64,000 bases of DNA, taken from NCBI RefSeq assembly GCF_022179245.1, contig NZ_BPQM01000002.1:62001-126000 (forward strand), given 5' to 3'. Below are positions 25,721 to 33,502 of the stretch, piece after piece. Numbering within the stretch: position 1 is the first letter of the stretch; each line of letters begins with the position of its first letter. Position numbers and translations under genes: made by a program. The notes below the pieces were generated by a model. The model was not told where the DNA came from. It made no database searches and was given only the letters and a program-made list of their open reading frames with translations. The stretch comes from Methylobacterium gregans. GTDB lineage: Bacteria; Pseudomonadota; Alphaproteobacteria; Rhizobiales; Beijerinckiaceae.

Positions 25721-27853
25721 TCACACCTTGCCGACCGCCATCAGCGCGAAGGCGTAGATCAGGCCGACCTCCTCCAGCCGGTCGAAGCGCCCGGCAGCCC
25801 CGCCGTGGCCGGCCTCCATGTTGATGCGCAGGATGACGGGACCGCCCCCCGTCATGGTCGCGCGCAGGCGCGCCACCCACTTGGCCGGCTCCCAGTAGGT
25901 CACGCGCGGGTCGGTCAGGCCGCCGAGTGCCAGGATCGCCGGATAGGCTTTCGGCTCGACGTTCTCGTAGGGCGAGTAGGACAGGATGGTGCGGAAGGCC
26001 TCCTCGCTCTCGGCCGGATTGCCCCATTCGGGCCATTCGGGCGGGGTCAGCGGCAGGTCGGCGTCGAGCATGGTGTTGAGGACGTCCACGAAGGGCACGT
26101 CGGCGACGATCCCGGCGAAGAGCTCGGGGGCGAGGTTCGCGACCGCCCCCATCAGCATGCCGCCCGCGCTACCCCCATGCGCCACAATGCTCTTTTCGGA
26201 TGTGTAGCGGGCCTCGACCAGCGCGCGGGCGCAGGCGACGAAATCCGAGAAGGTGTTCGGCTTCTTCTCGCGCTTGCCGTCGAGATACCAGCGCCAGCCC
26301 TTCTCGGTGCCGCCGCGGACATGGGCGATGGCGTAGACGAAGCCGCGGTCGACCAGAGAGAGCAGGTTCGTGCGGAAGGCGGCCGGCATCAGCGTGCCGT
26401 AGGAGCCGTAGCCGTAGAGCAGCAGCGGCGCGCTGCCGTCGAGGGGGAGATCGCGCCGGTGCAGCAGCGAGATCGGCACCTGCGCGCCGTCCGGCGCGGT
26501 CGCGAAAAGGCGGCGCGTCACGTAGGCCGCCGGGTCGTGGCCGCTCGGCACGCTCTGGCGCTTGCGGAGCGTCCGTTCGCGGGTGGCGCAATCGTAGTCC
26601 CAGGTCTCGGCCGGCGTCGTCATCGAGGAGTAGACGAAGCGGATGACCGGCGTGGCGAAGGCGTGGCCGGACTGCAGCCCCAGCGAGTAGGCTTCCTCGG
26701 CGAAGGCGACGGCGTGCTCCTCGCCCGTCGTCACGTCGCGCACGATGATGCGGGGCCGGGCGTTCTCGATCTCCAGCCGGACAAGGTGGTCCGCCAGCAG
26801 GTGGAGATGGCGGATCATCACGCCGGCCCGGTAGGGCACGAGGTCGCGCCAGTGCGCGCGGCCGGGCGTGGCCAGCGGCGCGGTGACGATCTTGAAGTCC
26901 TCGGCCCCGTCCGCGTTGGTGAGGATGTAGAGCGCGTCCGCCCGGTGCTCGACCGAGTAGATCAGCAACGGCTCGCGCGGCTGCACCACCGTCAGGGGGG
27001 CGTGGGCGGCGTGCCGGTCGAGCAGGTGGACCTCCGAGGTCTCGTGGTCGCTCGCCGTCACCGCCAGATAGGCGCCGGATTGCGTCTGCCCGATATGGAC
27101 GAAGTAGCCGGGATCCGGCTCGCTGTAGACGGTCTCGTCCTCGGACTGCGCCGTGCCGACCCGGTGGCGCATCACCTTGGCGGGGCGGTGGTTGGCATCG
27201 ACCGCGACGTACCAGAAGCTTGCTCCGTCACCCGCCCACACGGCCTCGCCGGAGGTCGCCTCGACCCGGTCGTCGAGATCCCGGCCCGCCCCGAGGTCGC
27301 GCACGCGGATCGTGTAGAGCTCGGAGCCCTTGGTGTCGGCGCTCCAGGCGAGACGTCCGTGATCGTCGGCGTGGACGGCCGCCGCGATCTCGAAGAAGGC
27401 GAGCCCCGCCCCCTCGCGGTCGCCGTCGATCAGGATCACCTCGTCGGCCTCGGCGCCGAGATCGTCCGGCCGGGCCGGGTCTCGCGGGCGGCGGCAGACC
27501 AGCGGGTGCTGCCCGCCCTCGCGGTGGCGGGTGTAGTAGCTCCAGGGCCCGTCCGGGTCCGGCACGCCGCTGTCGTCCTCGCGGATGCGCCCGCGCATCT
27601 CGGCCACCAGCGTCTTCCGCAAGCCGGCGGCGTCCGCCAGCATCGCCTCCGCGTAGGCGTTCTCGGCGTTGAGATAGGCGGCGATGTCGGTGGGCAGCGC
27701 CCCCGGGTCCTTCAGCACCGCCTGCCAGTTCTCGGCCTTCAGCCACGCGTAGTCGTCGGTGATCTGGCGGCCGTGCACCGCGTAGGTGTGCGGCCGGCGC
27801 TCGGCGACGGGCGCGTCGGCGCGGTGCGGGAAGGCTGAGGTCGTCGGGGCCAT
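25721..27853 (-). CDS. ptrB: Oligopeptidase B (S9A family serine peptidase)
   Basis: A 710-residue prolyl-oligopeptidase-family enzyme that cleaves peptides after basic residues. An N-terminal beta-propeller is followed by a C-terminal alpha/beta-hydrolase domain with nucleophile motif GGSAGG (Ser near residue 560), acid in GGLTDPRVTYW (near 647) and catalytic His in EAGHGG (near 684). ATG at 27853 is chosen because HTYAVHGRQITDDYAWL then falls at the usual distance; an in-frame start at 27922 adds a Ser/Gly-rich extension. It converges with the AsmA gene with only 4 bases between stops. Confidence 0.92.
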   Translation of the reverse strand: MAPTTSAFPHRADAPVAERRPHTYAVHGRQITDDYAWLKAENWQAVLKDPGALPTDIAAYLNAENAYAEAMLADAAGLRKTLVAEMRGRIREDDSGVPDPDGPWSYYTRHREGGQHPLVCRRPRDPARPDDLGAEADEVILIDGDREGAGLAFFEIAAAVHADDHGRLAWSADTKGSELYTIRVRDLGAGRDLDDRVEATSGEAVWAGDGASFWYVAVDANHRPAKVMRHRVGTAQSEDETVYSEPDPGYFVHIGQTQSGAYLAVTASDHETSEVHLLDRHAAHAPLTVVQPREPLLIYSVEHRADALYILTNADGAEDFKIVTAPLATPGRAHWRDLVPYRAGVMIRHLHLLADHLVRLEIENARPRIIVRDVTTGEEHAVAFAEEAYSLGLQSGHAFATPVIRFVYSSMTTPAETWDYDCATRERTLRKRQSVPSGHDPAAYVTRRLFATAPDGAQVPISLLHRRDLPLDGSAPLLLYGYGSYGTLMPAAFRTNLLSLVDRGFVYAIAHVRGGTEKGWRWYLDGKREKKPNTFSDFVACARALVEARYTSEKSIVAHGGSAGGMLMGAVANLAPELFAGIVADVPFVDVLNTMLDADLPLTPPEWPEWGNPAESEEAFRTILSYSPYENVEPKAYPAILALGGLTDPRVTYWEPAKWVARLRATMTGGGPVILRINMEAGHGGAAGRFDRLEEVGLIYAFALMAVGKV

Positions 27854-28428
27854 GCTGGGCTGTCGCTCACCGGATCCGGATGCGGGAGCCCGAGAGGTGA
27901 ACCCGTCCGCGCCCGAGGACAAGATGTGAGCGGGCGGTTGGGTTCAGGAAGGGGGCGGACGGAACACTGGTCGCCGCCGGACTCGCCGACCCCGATGGAT
28001 GACGCACCACCTTTCCGGGGCGCATGGAGCGCGAGCGGAATGCGACCCGGGACCCAGAGGATGAAGGGCCGCGGAGCGGCGCGACCGTCGGCGCCGTCGC
28101 AGGATTTTGACGCTGCGTGCCATCGTGCTCTGGCTCCCGGATCACCCTCCGCCGGCGCTCCGGGCGTCCGGGAAAGCCTGCGCTGTGAACGGAGACGGAA
28201 AGCGGTCTGCCCTCAGGATTCCGTATCGCTGAGGTTGCCGGAGATCTGCACCTGAGAACGGCCGGGGCCGCCTCTGCTCCTCCATCCCTTCCCGGCCAAG
28301 TCCGGCAACTCCAGATCCCCCTTCGGCAGCGCGCCTGTGCATAACCGGAATGCGTCAAGTCTTGACTTGGGACGACCTTCCAGCAACCTACGGTCGCCCA
28401 CACAGCGCGTTCTGCTTTGGAACAAAAC
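27854..28428. other. Divergent intergenic region ptrB / DUF6456 gene
   Basis: About 575 bases with no supported gene. It holds the inverted repeat at 28356-28369 (CAAGTC-TT-GACTTG) and the left part of the LexA-type box at 28420-28434. The right end is AT-richer than average. Confidence 0.5.
28356..28369. promoter_or_regulatory. Short palindrome upstream of DUF6456 gene
   Basis: CAAGTC-TT-GACTTG, perfect 6-bp arms with 2-nt spacer, about 60 bases upstream of the start codon. It contains TTGACT, which could serve as a -35 element. Binding protein unknown. Confidence 0.35.
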
Positions 28429-28434
28429 ATGAAC
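28420..28434. promoter_or_regulatory. LexA-type SOS box across the DUF6456 start codon
   Basis: GAAC-AAAACAT-GAAC is an exact match to the alphaproteobacterial LexA motif GAAC-N7-GAAC, and the ATG of the gene lies inside it (28429-28431). This placement would let LexA block transcription of the gene directly. Confidence 0.65.
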
Positions 28435-29319
28435 AAAAGAACCGTCGATCGAGGCTGCCGGCCCGCCCGGGGCCCGGCCCTGCCGGCCGAGCGCCAGATC
28501 ACCCGGGCGGCGGAACGGCTGCTCGCGGCACTCGCGCAGCCCGGCGCCTACGCCTTCGCGGACCCGATCGATGGATCCGCGCTGATCGTGCGGGCGGGGC
28601 GGGCCGGCATCTCGCTTGGCGGCGGGCGCTTTCCGGTCTCGGCCGGGGAGCAGCTCCTGGCCCAGGACCTGGTCCGGACCGAGCCGGGGGGCCGCCGCCA
28701 TCTCGTGCTGAGCCCGGCCGGCCGCGCCCGCCTGCGGCGGCAGGCGGGCCCCGAGGGAAGCGCCTTCCTGGCCCAGCATCTCGATCTCGTGCCGGAGGAA
28801 GCACCCGAGAAGTCACCGGACGGCGCGGCGGACGGGACGCCCGAGGCGCCCCGCCTGCGCGACGCCTCCGAGAGCCCGGTCGCCTGGATGGCCCGGCGCC
28901 GCGGCAGCGACGGACGGCCGCTGATCGAGCCGGCCGCCTTCGAGGCGGGCGAGCGCCTGCGCCGCGACATCACAGTGGCCCGGATGACGCCGCGGCTCGG
29001 CGTGGCCTGGGGCTCGGAGCGGGTCGACGGATCCGGCCCGCGCGACCCGGCCTCGGCCTCCGACGCGGTGGTCGCGGCCCGCCAGCGGGTGCGCGGCGCG
29101 CTCGACGCGGTCGGGGGCGACCTCGCCAACCTGCTGATCGACCTCTGCGGCGAGCTGAAGGGCCTGGAGCGCATCGAGGCCGAGCGGCGCTGGCCGGCCC
29201 GCTCCGCCAAGGTGGTGGCGCGCATCGCTCTCGGCCGGCTTGCCGAGCATTACGGCCTGGAGCGCGCCGCCACCGGCCCGGACCGCGCCCGGATGCGCCT
29301 GTGGCGGGAGACCGCCTGA
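28429..29319 (+). CDS. DUF6456 family helix-turn-helix protein, possible GTA activator relative
   Basis: A 296-residue protein with an N-terminal winged-helix-like segment (about 20-110) and a C-terminal domain of the DUF6456 type: WMARRRGSDGRPLIEPAAFE, GERLRRDITVARMTPRLG, then ALDAVGGDLANLLIDLCGEL. From memory, the GTA activator GafA of Rhodobacter (GafY/GafZ in Caulobacter) includes a related C-terminal region; this is not confirmed here. No obvious Shine-Dalgarno precedes ATG 28429 (a TTG exists at 28417). It lies 2 kb before the GTA cluster on the same strand, with a LexA-type box on its start. Confidence 0.7.
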   Translation: MNKRTVDRGCRPARGPALPAERQITRAAERLLAALAQPGAYAFADPIDGSALIVRAGRAGISLGGGRFPVSAGEQLLAQDLVRTEPGGRRHLVLSPAGRARLRRQAGPEGSAFLAQHLDLVPEEAPEKSPDGAADGTPEAPRLRDASESPVAWMARRRGSDGRPLIEPAAFEAGERLRRDITVARMTPRLGVAWGSERVDGSGPRDPASASDAVVAARQRVRGALDAVGGDLANLLIDLCGELKGLERIEAERRWPARSAKVVARIALGRLAEHYGLERAATGPDRARMRLWRETA

Positions 29320-29425
29320 GGATCCTCAAGGGCCGGCGGACAGAGCGTGCCCCTCCCCCCTCTGCGGCCAGGGCAATCGCGGATGTGGGCCACTGGCCGC
29401 GGATTGCACCTGAGCCGCGCCGCGC

Positions 29426-29448
29426 CCCCTCTCCCGACAGGAGAGGGG
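29426..29448. terminator. Hairpin between DUF6456 gene and sufE
   Basis: Perfect 9-bp stem CCCCTCTCC / GGAGAGGGG with a 5-nt loop, between convergent genes. No T tract; likely bidirectional termination. Confidence 0.45.
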
Positions 29449-29555
29449 ACCCGCGCCTTCTACGGTGTCCGGACTGCCCTCAGCGCAATCCGGCCTGTTC
29501 GGCCAGATGAGATCGCCTCTCTCTCCACCGGATGCGCCATGACGTGTTTTCCATC

Positions 29556-29981
29556 TCACGCGGCCGCGAGCCGCGCCGCGTCGCGGTTGATGCGCTCGAC
29601 CATCGCGCGCACGCCGTTCGAGCGCTTCGAGGTCACGTGGGCGCCGAAATGCAGCTGCCGGAACAGGTCGAACCCGTCCATCTCGGCGGCCTCCCGCGGG
29701 CTCTTGCCGGTGTAGAGGGCGACCATCAGCGCCACGAAGCCCTTCACCACGAAGGAATCGCTCGAGCCGTGCAGGACGAGGCGCGACCCCTCCGGCGTGT
29801 CCGCGACCGCCGTGTCGATCCAGACCTGACTCTCGCAGCCGTGGACGCGGTTCTCCTCCCGGCGCAACTCGTCCGGCATGTCGGGCAGGGCACGACCGAG
29901 CTCGATCAGGTATTCGAGGCGCATGTAGTCGTCCTCGATGAACTCGAAATTCTCGATGATCGTCGCGATCGGGGGAAGCAT
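29556..29981 (-). CDS. sufE: SufE family protein (cysteine desulfuration)
   Basis: A 141-residue SufE protein accepting sulfur from the cysteine desulfurase SufS for Fe-S cluster assembly. The sulfur-acceptor Cys is C49 in VHGCESQVW; IIENFEFIEDDYMRLEYLIELG at the N-terminus is the family start. The suf operon itself is not in the window, so this is an isolated copy. ATG at 29981 gives a full-length protein. Confidence 0.92.
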   Translation of the reverse strand: MLPPIATIIENFEFIEDDYMRLEYLIELGRALPDMPDELRREENRVHGCESQVWIDTAVADTPEGSRLVLHGSSDSFVVKGFVALMVALYTGKSPREAAEMDGFDLFRQLHFGAHVTSKRSNGVRAMVERINRDAARLAAA

Positions 29982-30047
29982 CCGGGCCTGCGTCGTCCTG
30001 CGGGGGTCGGGACCTATATAGGCGGCCCGCGTCCGCTGCGAACCGGG

Positions 30048-31085
30048 TCAGGTCACCACGCGCGCCTCGGGCAGTTGCAGGAGCAGGGGATCCTGTGCCG
30101 TCGCGCTGCCCGTGACGGCGATCTCGGCCTGGGCCGCGTAGGCGGTGATCAGGCGCGGCCCGAGCTTGGGCACGTTGGGCCGCCCGGGCTCGTCCCCCTC
30201 GCCGGCGCCCGAGACGATCGAGAGCCGCACCGGCCCGCCGGCCTCCGCGTGAATGTCGATGGCGATCGCGCAGGCGACCGATTCCGCCGTCGCGTCCAGG
30301 CACTCGGCCACGATCTCGGCCACGATCATGCCGAGCGCGTTGGCGGTGCGCGGCTCGACGAGGCCGGTCCCGGCGCCGCCGACCTGCACGCCGATCCGCC
30401 CCGCGCGCCGCAATTGCCCGAGGCCCGAGGCCAGTCGGTGGAGGTAGTCCCGGAGATCGATGCTCGCGATGTGCGGCGCCTCGTGCAGGTGCTGCTGCAC
30501 CAGCGCGATCGCGCGGACGCGCTGGCCGAGCGCCTCGAACGAGCCGCGGCAGGGATCGGGCGCGGCCCGGCCGTAGAGGCCGATCAAGCTCACCATCACC
30601 TGAAGGTTGTTGCGCACCCGGTGGTAGACCTCCGCCAGCAGCGTCTCCTTCTCGGCGAGCGCGTGCTCGATATGCTCCTCGGCGTGCTTGCGGTCGGTGA
30701 TGTCGAAGCAGGAGCCGAGATAGCCCCGGAAACCGCCCTCCTCCACGAGCGGGCGCGCCGTGTCGAGCAGCCAGCGGTAGGCTCCGTCGTGTCGGCGCAG
30801 GCGGAACTCCACCGTGAACGGTTTTCGCGACGCGAAGGCGTCCGCCACCACCCGGGCATGGCGCTCGAAATCGTCCGGGTGCAGGCCCTGGCGCCAGTCC
30901 CGCGCCAGCTCCTCGTCGAGGCTGCGCCCGGTGAATTCCAGCCAGCACTCGTTGTGATGGATCGCCCGGCCATCGGCGTCGGAGCGCCACATCATCAGCG
31001 GCACCGAATCGGCGAAGCGCCGAAAGCTGTCGCTCAGAGCGACGGCCTCGCCGGACCCCGCGCCTCCTGATGTCTCGACCGTCAT
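30048..31085 (-). CDS. PAS-domain HisKA_2-type sensor kinase-like protein with degenerate ATP-binding domain
   Basis: A 345-residue cytoplasmic protein. A PAS domain (about 20-135) is followed by a HisKA_2 dimerisation helix with H155 in EVYHRVRNNLQ. The catalytic domain is atypical: where the family has GLIVNELVTNA-type N-box, this reads GMIVAEIVAECLDA, so both conserved Asn positions are Ala256 and Glu261, and the DNG box is replaced by VSGAGEG. It may therefore not bind ATP and could act as a non-kinase PAS/histidine phosphotransfer or signalling decoy. The ATG at 31085 is preferred to 31250, whose extension lacks homology. Convergent with nothing; divergent from the GTA cluster. Confidence 0.75.
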   Translation of the reverse strand: MTVETSGGAGSGEAVALSDSFRRFADSVPLMMWRSDADGRAIHHNECWLEFTGRSLDEELARDWRQGLHPDDFERHARVVADAFASRKPFTVEFRLRRHDGAYRWLLDTARPLVEEGGFRGYLGSCFDITDRKHAEEHIEHALAEKETLLAEVYHRVRNNLQVMVSLIGLYGRAAPDPCRGSFEALGQRVRAIALVQQHLHEAPHIASIDLRDYLHRLASGLGQLRRAGRIGVQVGGAGTGLVEPRTANALGMIVAEIVAECLDATAESVACAIAIDIHAEAGGPVRLSIVSGAGEGDEPGRPNVPKLGPRLITAYAAQAEIAVTGSATAQDPLLLQLPEARVVT

Positions 31086-31291
31086 GCTGTTCCCGACTCG
31101 GACGCCCGCGCCCAGACCGGCATGAGCGGGGTGGGCGCCGGTCAACGTCCCGGGGGGAGCCCCGTTCCCCGCACCGCCCGCGCCGGCACAAGCGGCACTC
31201 ATCCTAACATAGGTTGAGGCTTCCTGTCCCCCCTGCGCCACCAGACGCACCTGCGCCTCTGGCTTTAAGACCTATTATTAGAAAATAGTCA

Positions 31292-31320
31292 TTGACAGCG
31301 CGACGCTCCCAGGGTAGGGT
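31292..31320 (+). promoter_or_regulatory. Sigma-70-like promoter for the GTA cluster
   Basis: TTGACA (31292-31297, consensus -35) with a 17-base spacer to TAGGGT (31315-31320, weak -10), ending 35 bases before the first GTA start. An AT-rich block (31262-31291) lies just upstream. Activity is inferred from the motif and spacing only. Confidence 0.5.
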
Positions 31321-31355
31321 TCAGGCATTCTCCAGAAGTGTGACAAGAGGCGGGG

Positions 31356-32054
31356 ATGCGCTTGGACAGCCCCTACGCGCCGGAGCTTCGCGCCGAGGCC
31401 GAGCGCCTCATGCGGGAGACCGACCGGACGCAGCTCTCGATCGCGCGCGAACTCGGCCTCCCGCCCAGCACCCTGGGGCGCTGGAACGTCTGCGGGGGTT
31501 GGCGCACGGTGCCGCCGCGGCTCGCGCACCTGAACCCGACGAACTGGCCGCAGGCCCGCCGCGAAGCGGTGGCGCGCCTCTACGACGAGCCCCGCGTGGC
31601 CCCTGCGGATCTGGCGCGGGCGCTGGGAGTCGGGCGAAATTCGGCCGCCGCATTCTTCCGGACGCTGGGCTTCGGCGTTCGGCGCCGGAGGGCCGGGGCG
31701 GCGCCCCCCGTCCCGCTCGATCCGACCTCGGCGGTCGATGGGCCGGCCCTGCGGGCCGCCCTGCGCGGCCACGTCGCCCGCCAGATCGCGGCCTTCGATG
31801 CCGCGCTCTCCGGGGAAGGCGCGGCGGTGGTCGATTCGGCCCGGGTCCTGCGCGACCTCGGCGGGCTGAAGCGGCTCCTCGACGAACTGAGCCTTGAGCG
31901 GGAGGACGGCGATGGCGGCGAGCGTGGCGCCGACGACCTGCCGGCCCTGCGCGCGGCACTGGCGCGCCGCTTGGCCGGCGCATCTCGGCGAGGCGGACCT
32001 CGCCCGCGCGCTCGGGGCCCTGCCGCCCCCGGCGCTGCGGGCGCTGGCGCGTGA
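31356..32054 (+). CDS. GTA small terminase-like protein (g1)
   Basis: A 232-residue protein with an N-terminal helix-turn-helix (DRTQLSIARELGLPPSTLGRWN, about residues 23-43) followed by a second HTH-like segment (ADLARALGVGRNSAAAFF) and a coiled C-terminal part. Position, DNA-binding domain and adjacency to TerL match the small terminase (g1) of Rhodobacter-type GTAs, which recognises DNA for packaging, with relaxed specificity. ATG at 31356 follows AAGAGG. Its last 143 bases overlap the TerL gene in another frame; the final about 30 residues are Pro/Gly/Arg-rich and may be dispensable. Confidence 0.75.
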   Translation: MRLDSPYAPELRAEAERLMRETDRTQLSIARELGLPPSTLGRWNVCGGWRTVPPRLAHLNPTNWPQARREAVARLYDEPRVAPADLARALGVGRNSAAAFFRTLGFGVRRRRAGAAPPVPLDPTSAVDGPALRAALRGHVARQIAAFDAALSGEGAAVVDSARVLRDLGGLKRLLDELSLEREDGDGGERGADDLPALRAALARRLAGASRRGGPRPRARGPAAPGAAGAGA

Positions 32055-33315
32055 CTGGCTGTTCCAGGCCCGACCCGACCAGCTCCCCCCCTGCCTGCCT
32101 CCCTGTGGCCATCACGGGCCCTCGGCCGCGCCCTGGACACTCTGGGCGGTCGTCGGCGGGCGCGGCTGCGGCAAGACCCGCACGGGGGCGGAGTGGGTCG
32201 ACGCGCTGGCCCGGGGCGATCCGGCCTTCACGGCGGAGCCCGTCGGGCGCATCGCTCTGGTGGCCGAGACCTTCGCGGACCTGCGCGAGGTGATGGTCGA
32301 GGGGCCGTCGGGGCTGCTCGGCATCCCGGCCAGGGGCCCGCGCCCGCGCTGGCAGCCGAGCCGGCGCCGGCTCACCTGGCCGAACGGCGCGGTGGCGCAG
32401 GGCTTCTCCGCGGAAGATCCCGATTCCCTGCGCGGGCCGCAATTTGGCGCCGCGTGGTGCGACGAGCTGGCGAAGTGGCCCGATCCGGAGGCCGCCTTCG
32501 ACATGCTGCAGTTCGGCCTGCGCCTCGGGACCCACCCGCGCACCCTCGTCACCACCACGCCGCGGCCGATCCCCCTGCTGCGGCGCCTGCTCGCCGATCC
32601 GCGCACGGCGGTGAGCCGCGCCCGGACCCACGACAATGCCGAGAACCTCGCCCCCGCCTTCCTGGAGACGGTGGTCGCGCGCTACGCCGGCACCCGGCTC
32701 GGCCGGCAGGAACTCGACGGCGAGCTGATTGAGGACCGGCCCGACGCCCTCTGGAGCCGGCCCAGGATCGAGGCCGCCCGGGTGACGGAGGCGCCGGAAC
32801 TCGCCCGGATCGTGGTGGCGGTCGATCCGCCGGCCACCTCGGGCGCGCGCTCGGACGCCTGTGGGATCGTCGCCGCAGGGGTGGCCTCAGGCTCCGCGAA
32901 CGGCCACGCCTACGTGCTGGCCGACGCGAGCCTGCGGCGGGCCACGCCCGAAGCCTGGGCAGGCGCCGCGCTGGCGCTCTACCACCGCCTCGCGGCGGAT
33001 GCCCTCGTGGTCGAGGTGAATCAGGGCGGCGAGATGGCGGCAGCCGTGCTGCGCCAGTGCGACCCAGCCGTCCCGATCACGCCCGTGCGGGCGATGCGGG
33101 GCAAGTTCCTGCGTGCCGAGCCCGTCTCGCTGCTCTACGGCCAGGGCCGCGTCCACCATGTGGGCGCGCTTCCGGCGCTCGAGGACGAACTCTGCGATTT
33201 CGGACCGCAGGGCCTGGGCGGGGGCCGCTCGCCCGACAGGCTCGACGCCCTGGTCTGGGCGGTGACGGCGCTGCTGCTGTCCGGCACGGATTCACCGCGA
33301 ATCCGGCGCCTGTGA
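31912..33315 (+). CDS. GTA large terminase (g2)
   Basis: A 467-residue ATPase/nuclease that packages headfuls of host DNA into GTA particles. Walker A is GGRGCGKTRTGAEW (near residue 82); Walker B-like AAWCDELAKW follows, and C-terminal acidic motifs (VVAVDPP; ADALVVEVNQGGE; PDRLDALVWAVTAL) fit the RNase H-like nuclease. ATG at 31912 is preceded by GGGAGGACGGC; the reading extended to 31894 lacks such a site. Overlaps the small terminase gene by 143 bases. The next GTA gene (portal) is 4.8 kb further on. Confidence 0.92.
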   Translation: MAASVAPTTCRPCARHWRAAWPAHLGEADLARALGALPPPALRALARDWLFQARPDQLPPCLPPCGHHGPSAAPWTLWAVVGGRGCGKTRTGAEWVDALARGDPAFTAEPVGRIALVAETFADLREVMVEGPSGLLGIPARGPRPRWQPSRRRLTWPNGAVAQGFSAEDPDSLRGPQFGAAWCDELAKWPDPEAAFDMLQFGLRLGTHPRTLVTTTPRPIPLLRRLLADPRTAVSRARTHDNAENLAPAFLETVVARYAGTRLGRQELDGELIEDRPDALWSRPRIEAARVTEAPELARIVVAVDPPATSGARSDACGIVAAGVASGSANGHAYVLADASLRRATPEAWAGAALALYHRLAADALVVEVNQGGEMAAAVLRQCDPAVPITPVRAMRGKFLRAEPVSLLYGQGRVHHVGALPALEDELCDFGPQGLGGGRSPDRLDALVWAVTALLLSGTDSPRIRRL

Positions 33316-33399
33316 GGGGCGTACGGCCTCCAAGTATGCAACCGATGATTGCTATTCGCCAATACAACAATCACAAGATCTTCGTCAGAACGTACATCA

Positions 33400-33407
33400 T
33401 TAACCAT
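33400..33407 (+). promoter_or_regulatory. CtrA-like half-site upstream of GGDEF-EAL gene
   Basis: TTAACCAT matches the CtrA 8-mer/half-site used in alphaproteobacteria, in an AT-richer stretch 96 bases before the start at 33503. A single 8-base match is weak evidence. Confidence 0.3.
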
Positions 33408-33502
33408 GCCTTCAGGAGGGATCGATACCACCCATCCCAATAACGGTCCGGCAGAGGCGATATCGCCGCGATACACGCCGGCCACCACATGGGCCCACAA
33501 CC

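Noticed and set aside
31264-31280. Possible CtrA site TTAA-N-TTAG upstream of the GTA cluster
   Set aside because: Spacing (8 bases) and the second half differ from TTAA-N7-TTAA; not counted.
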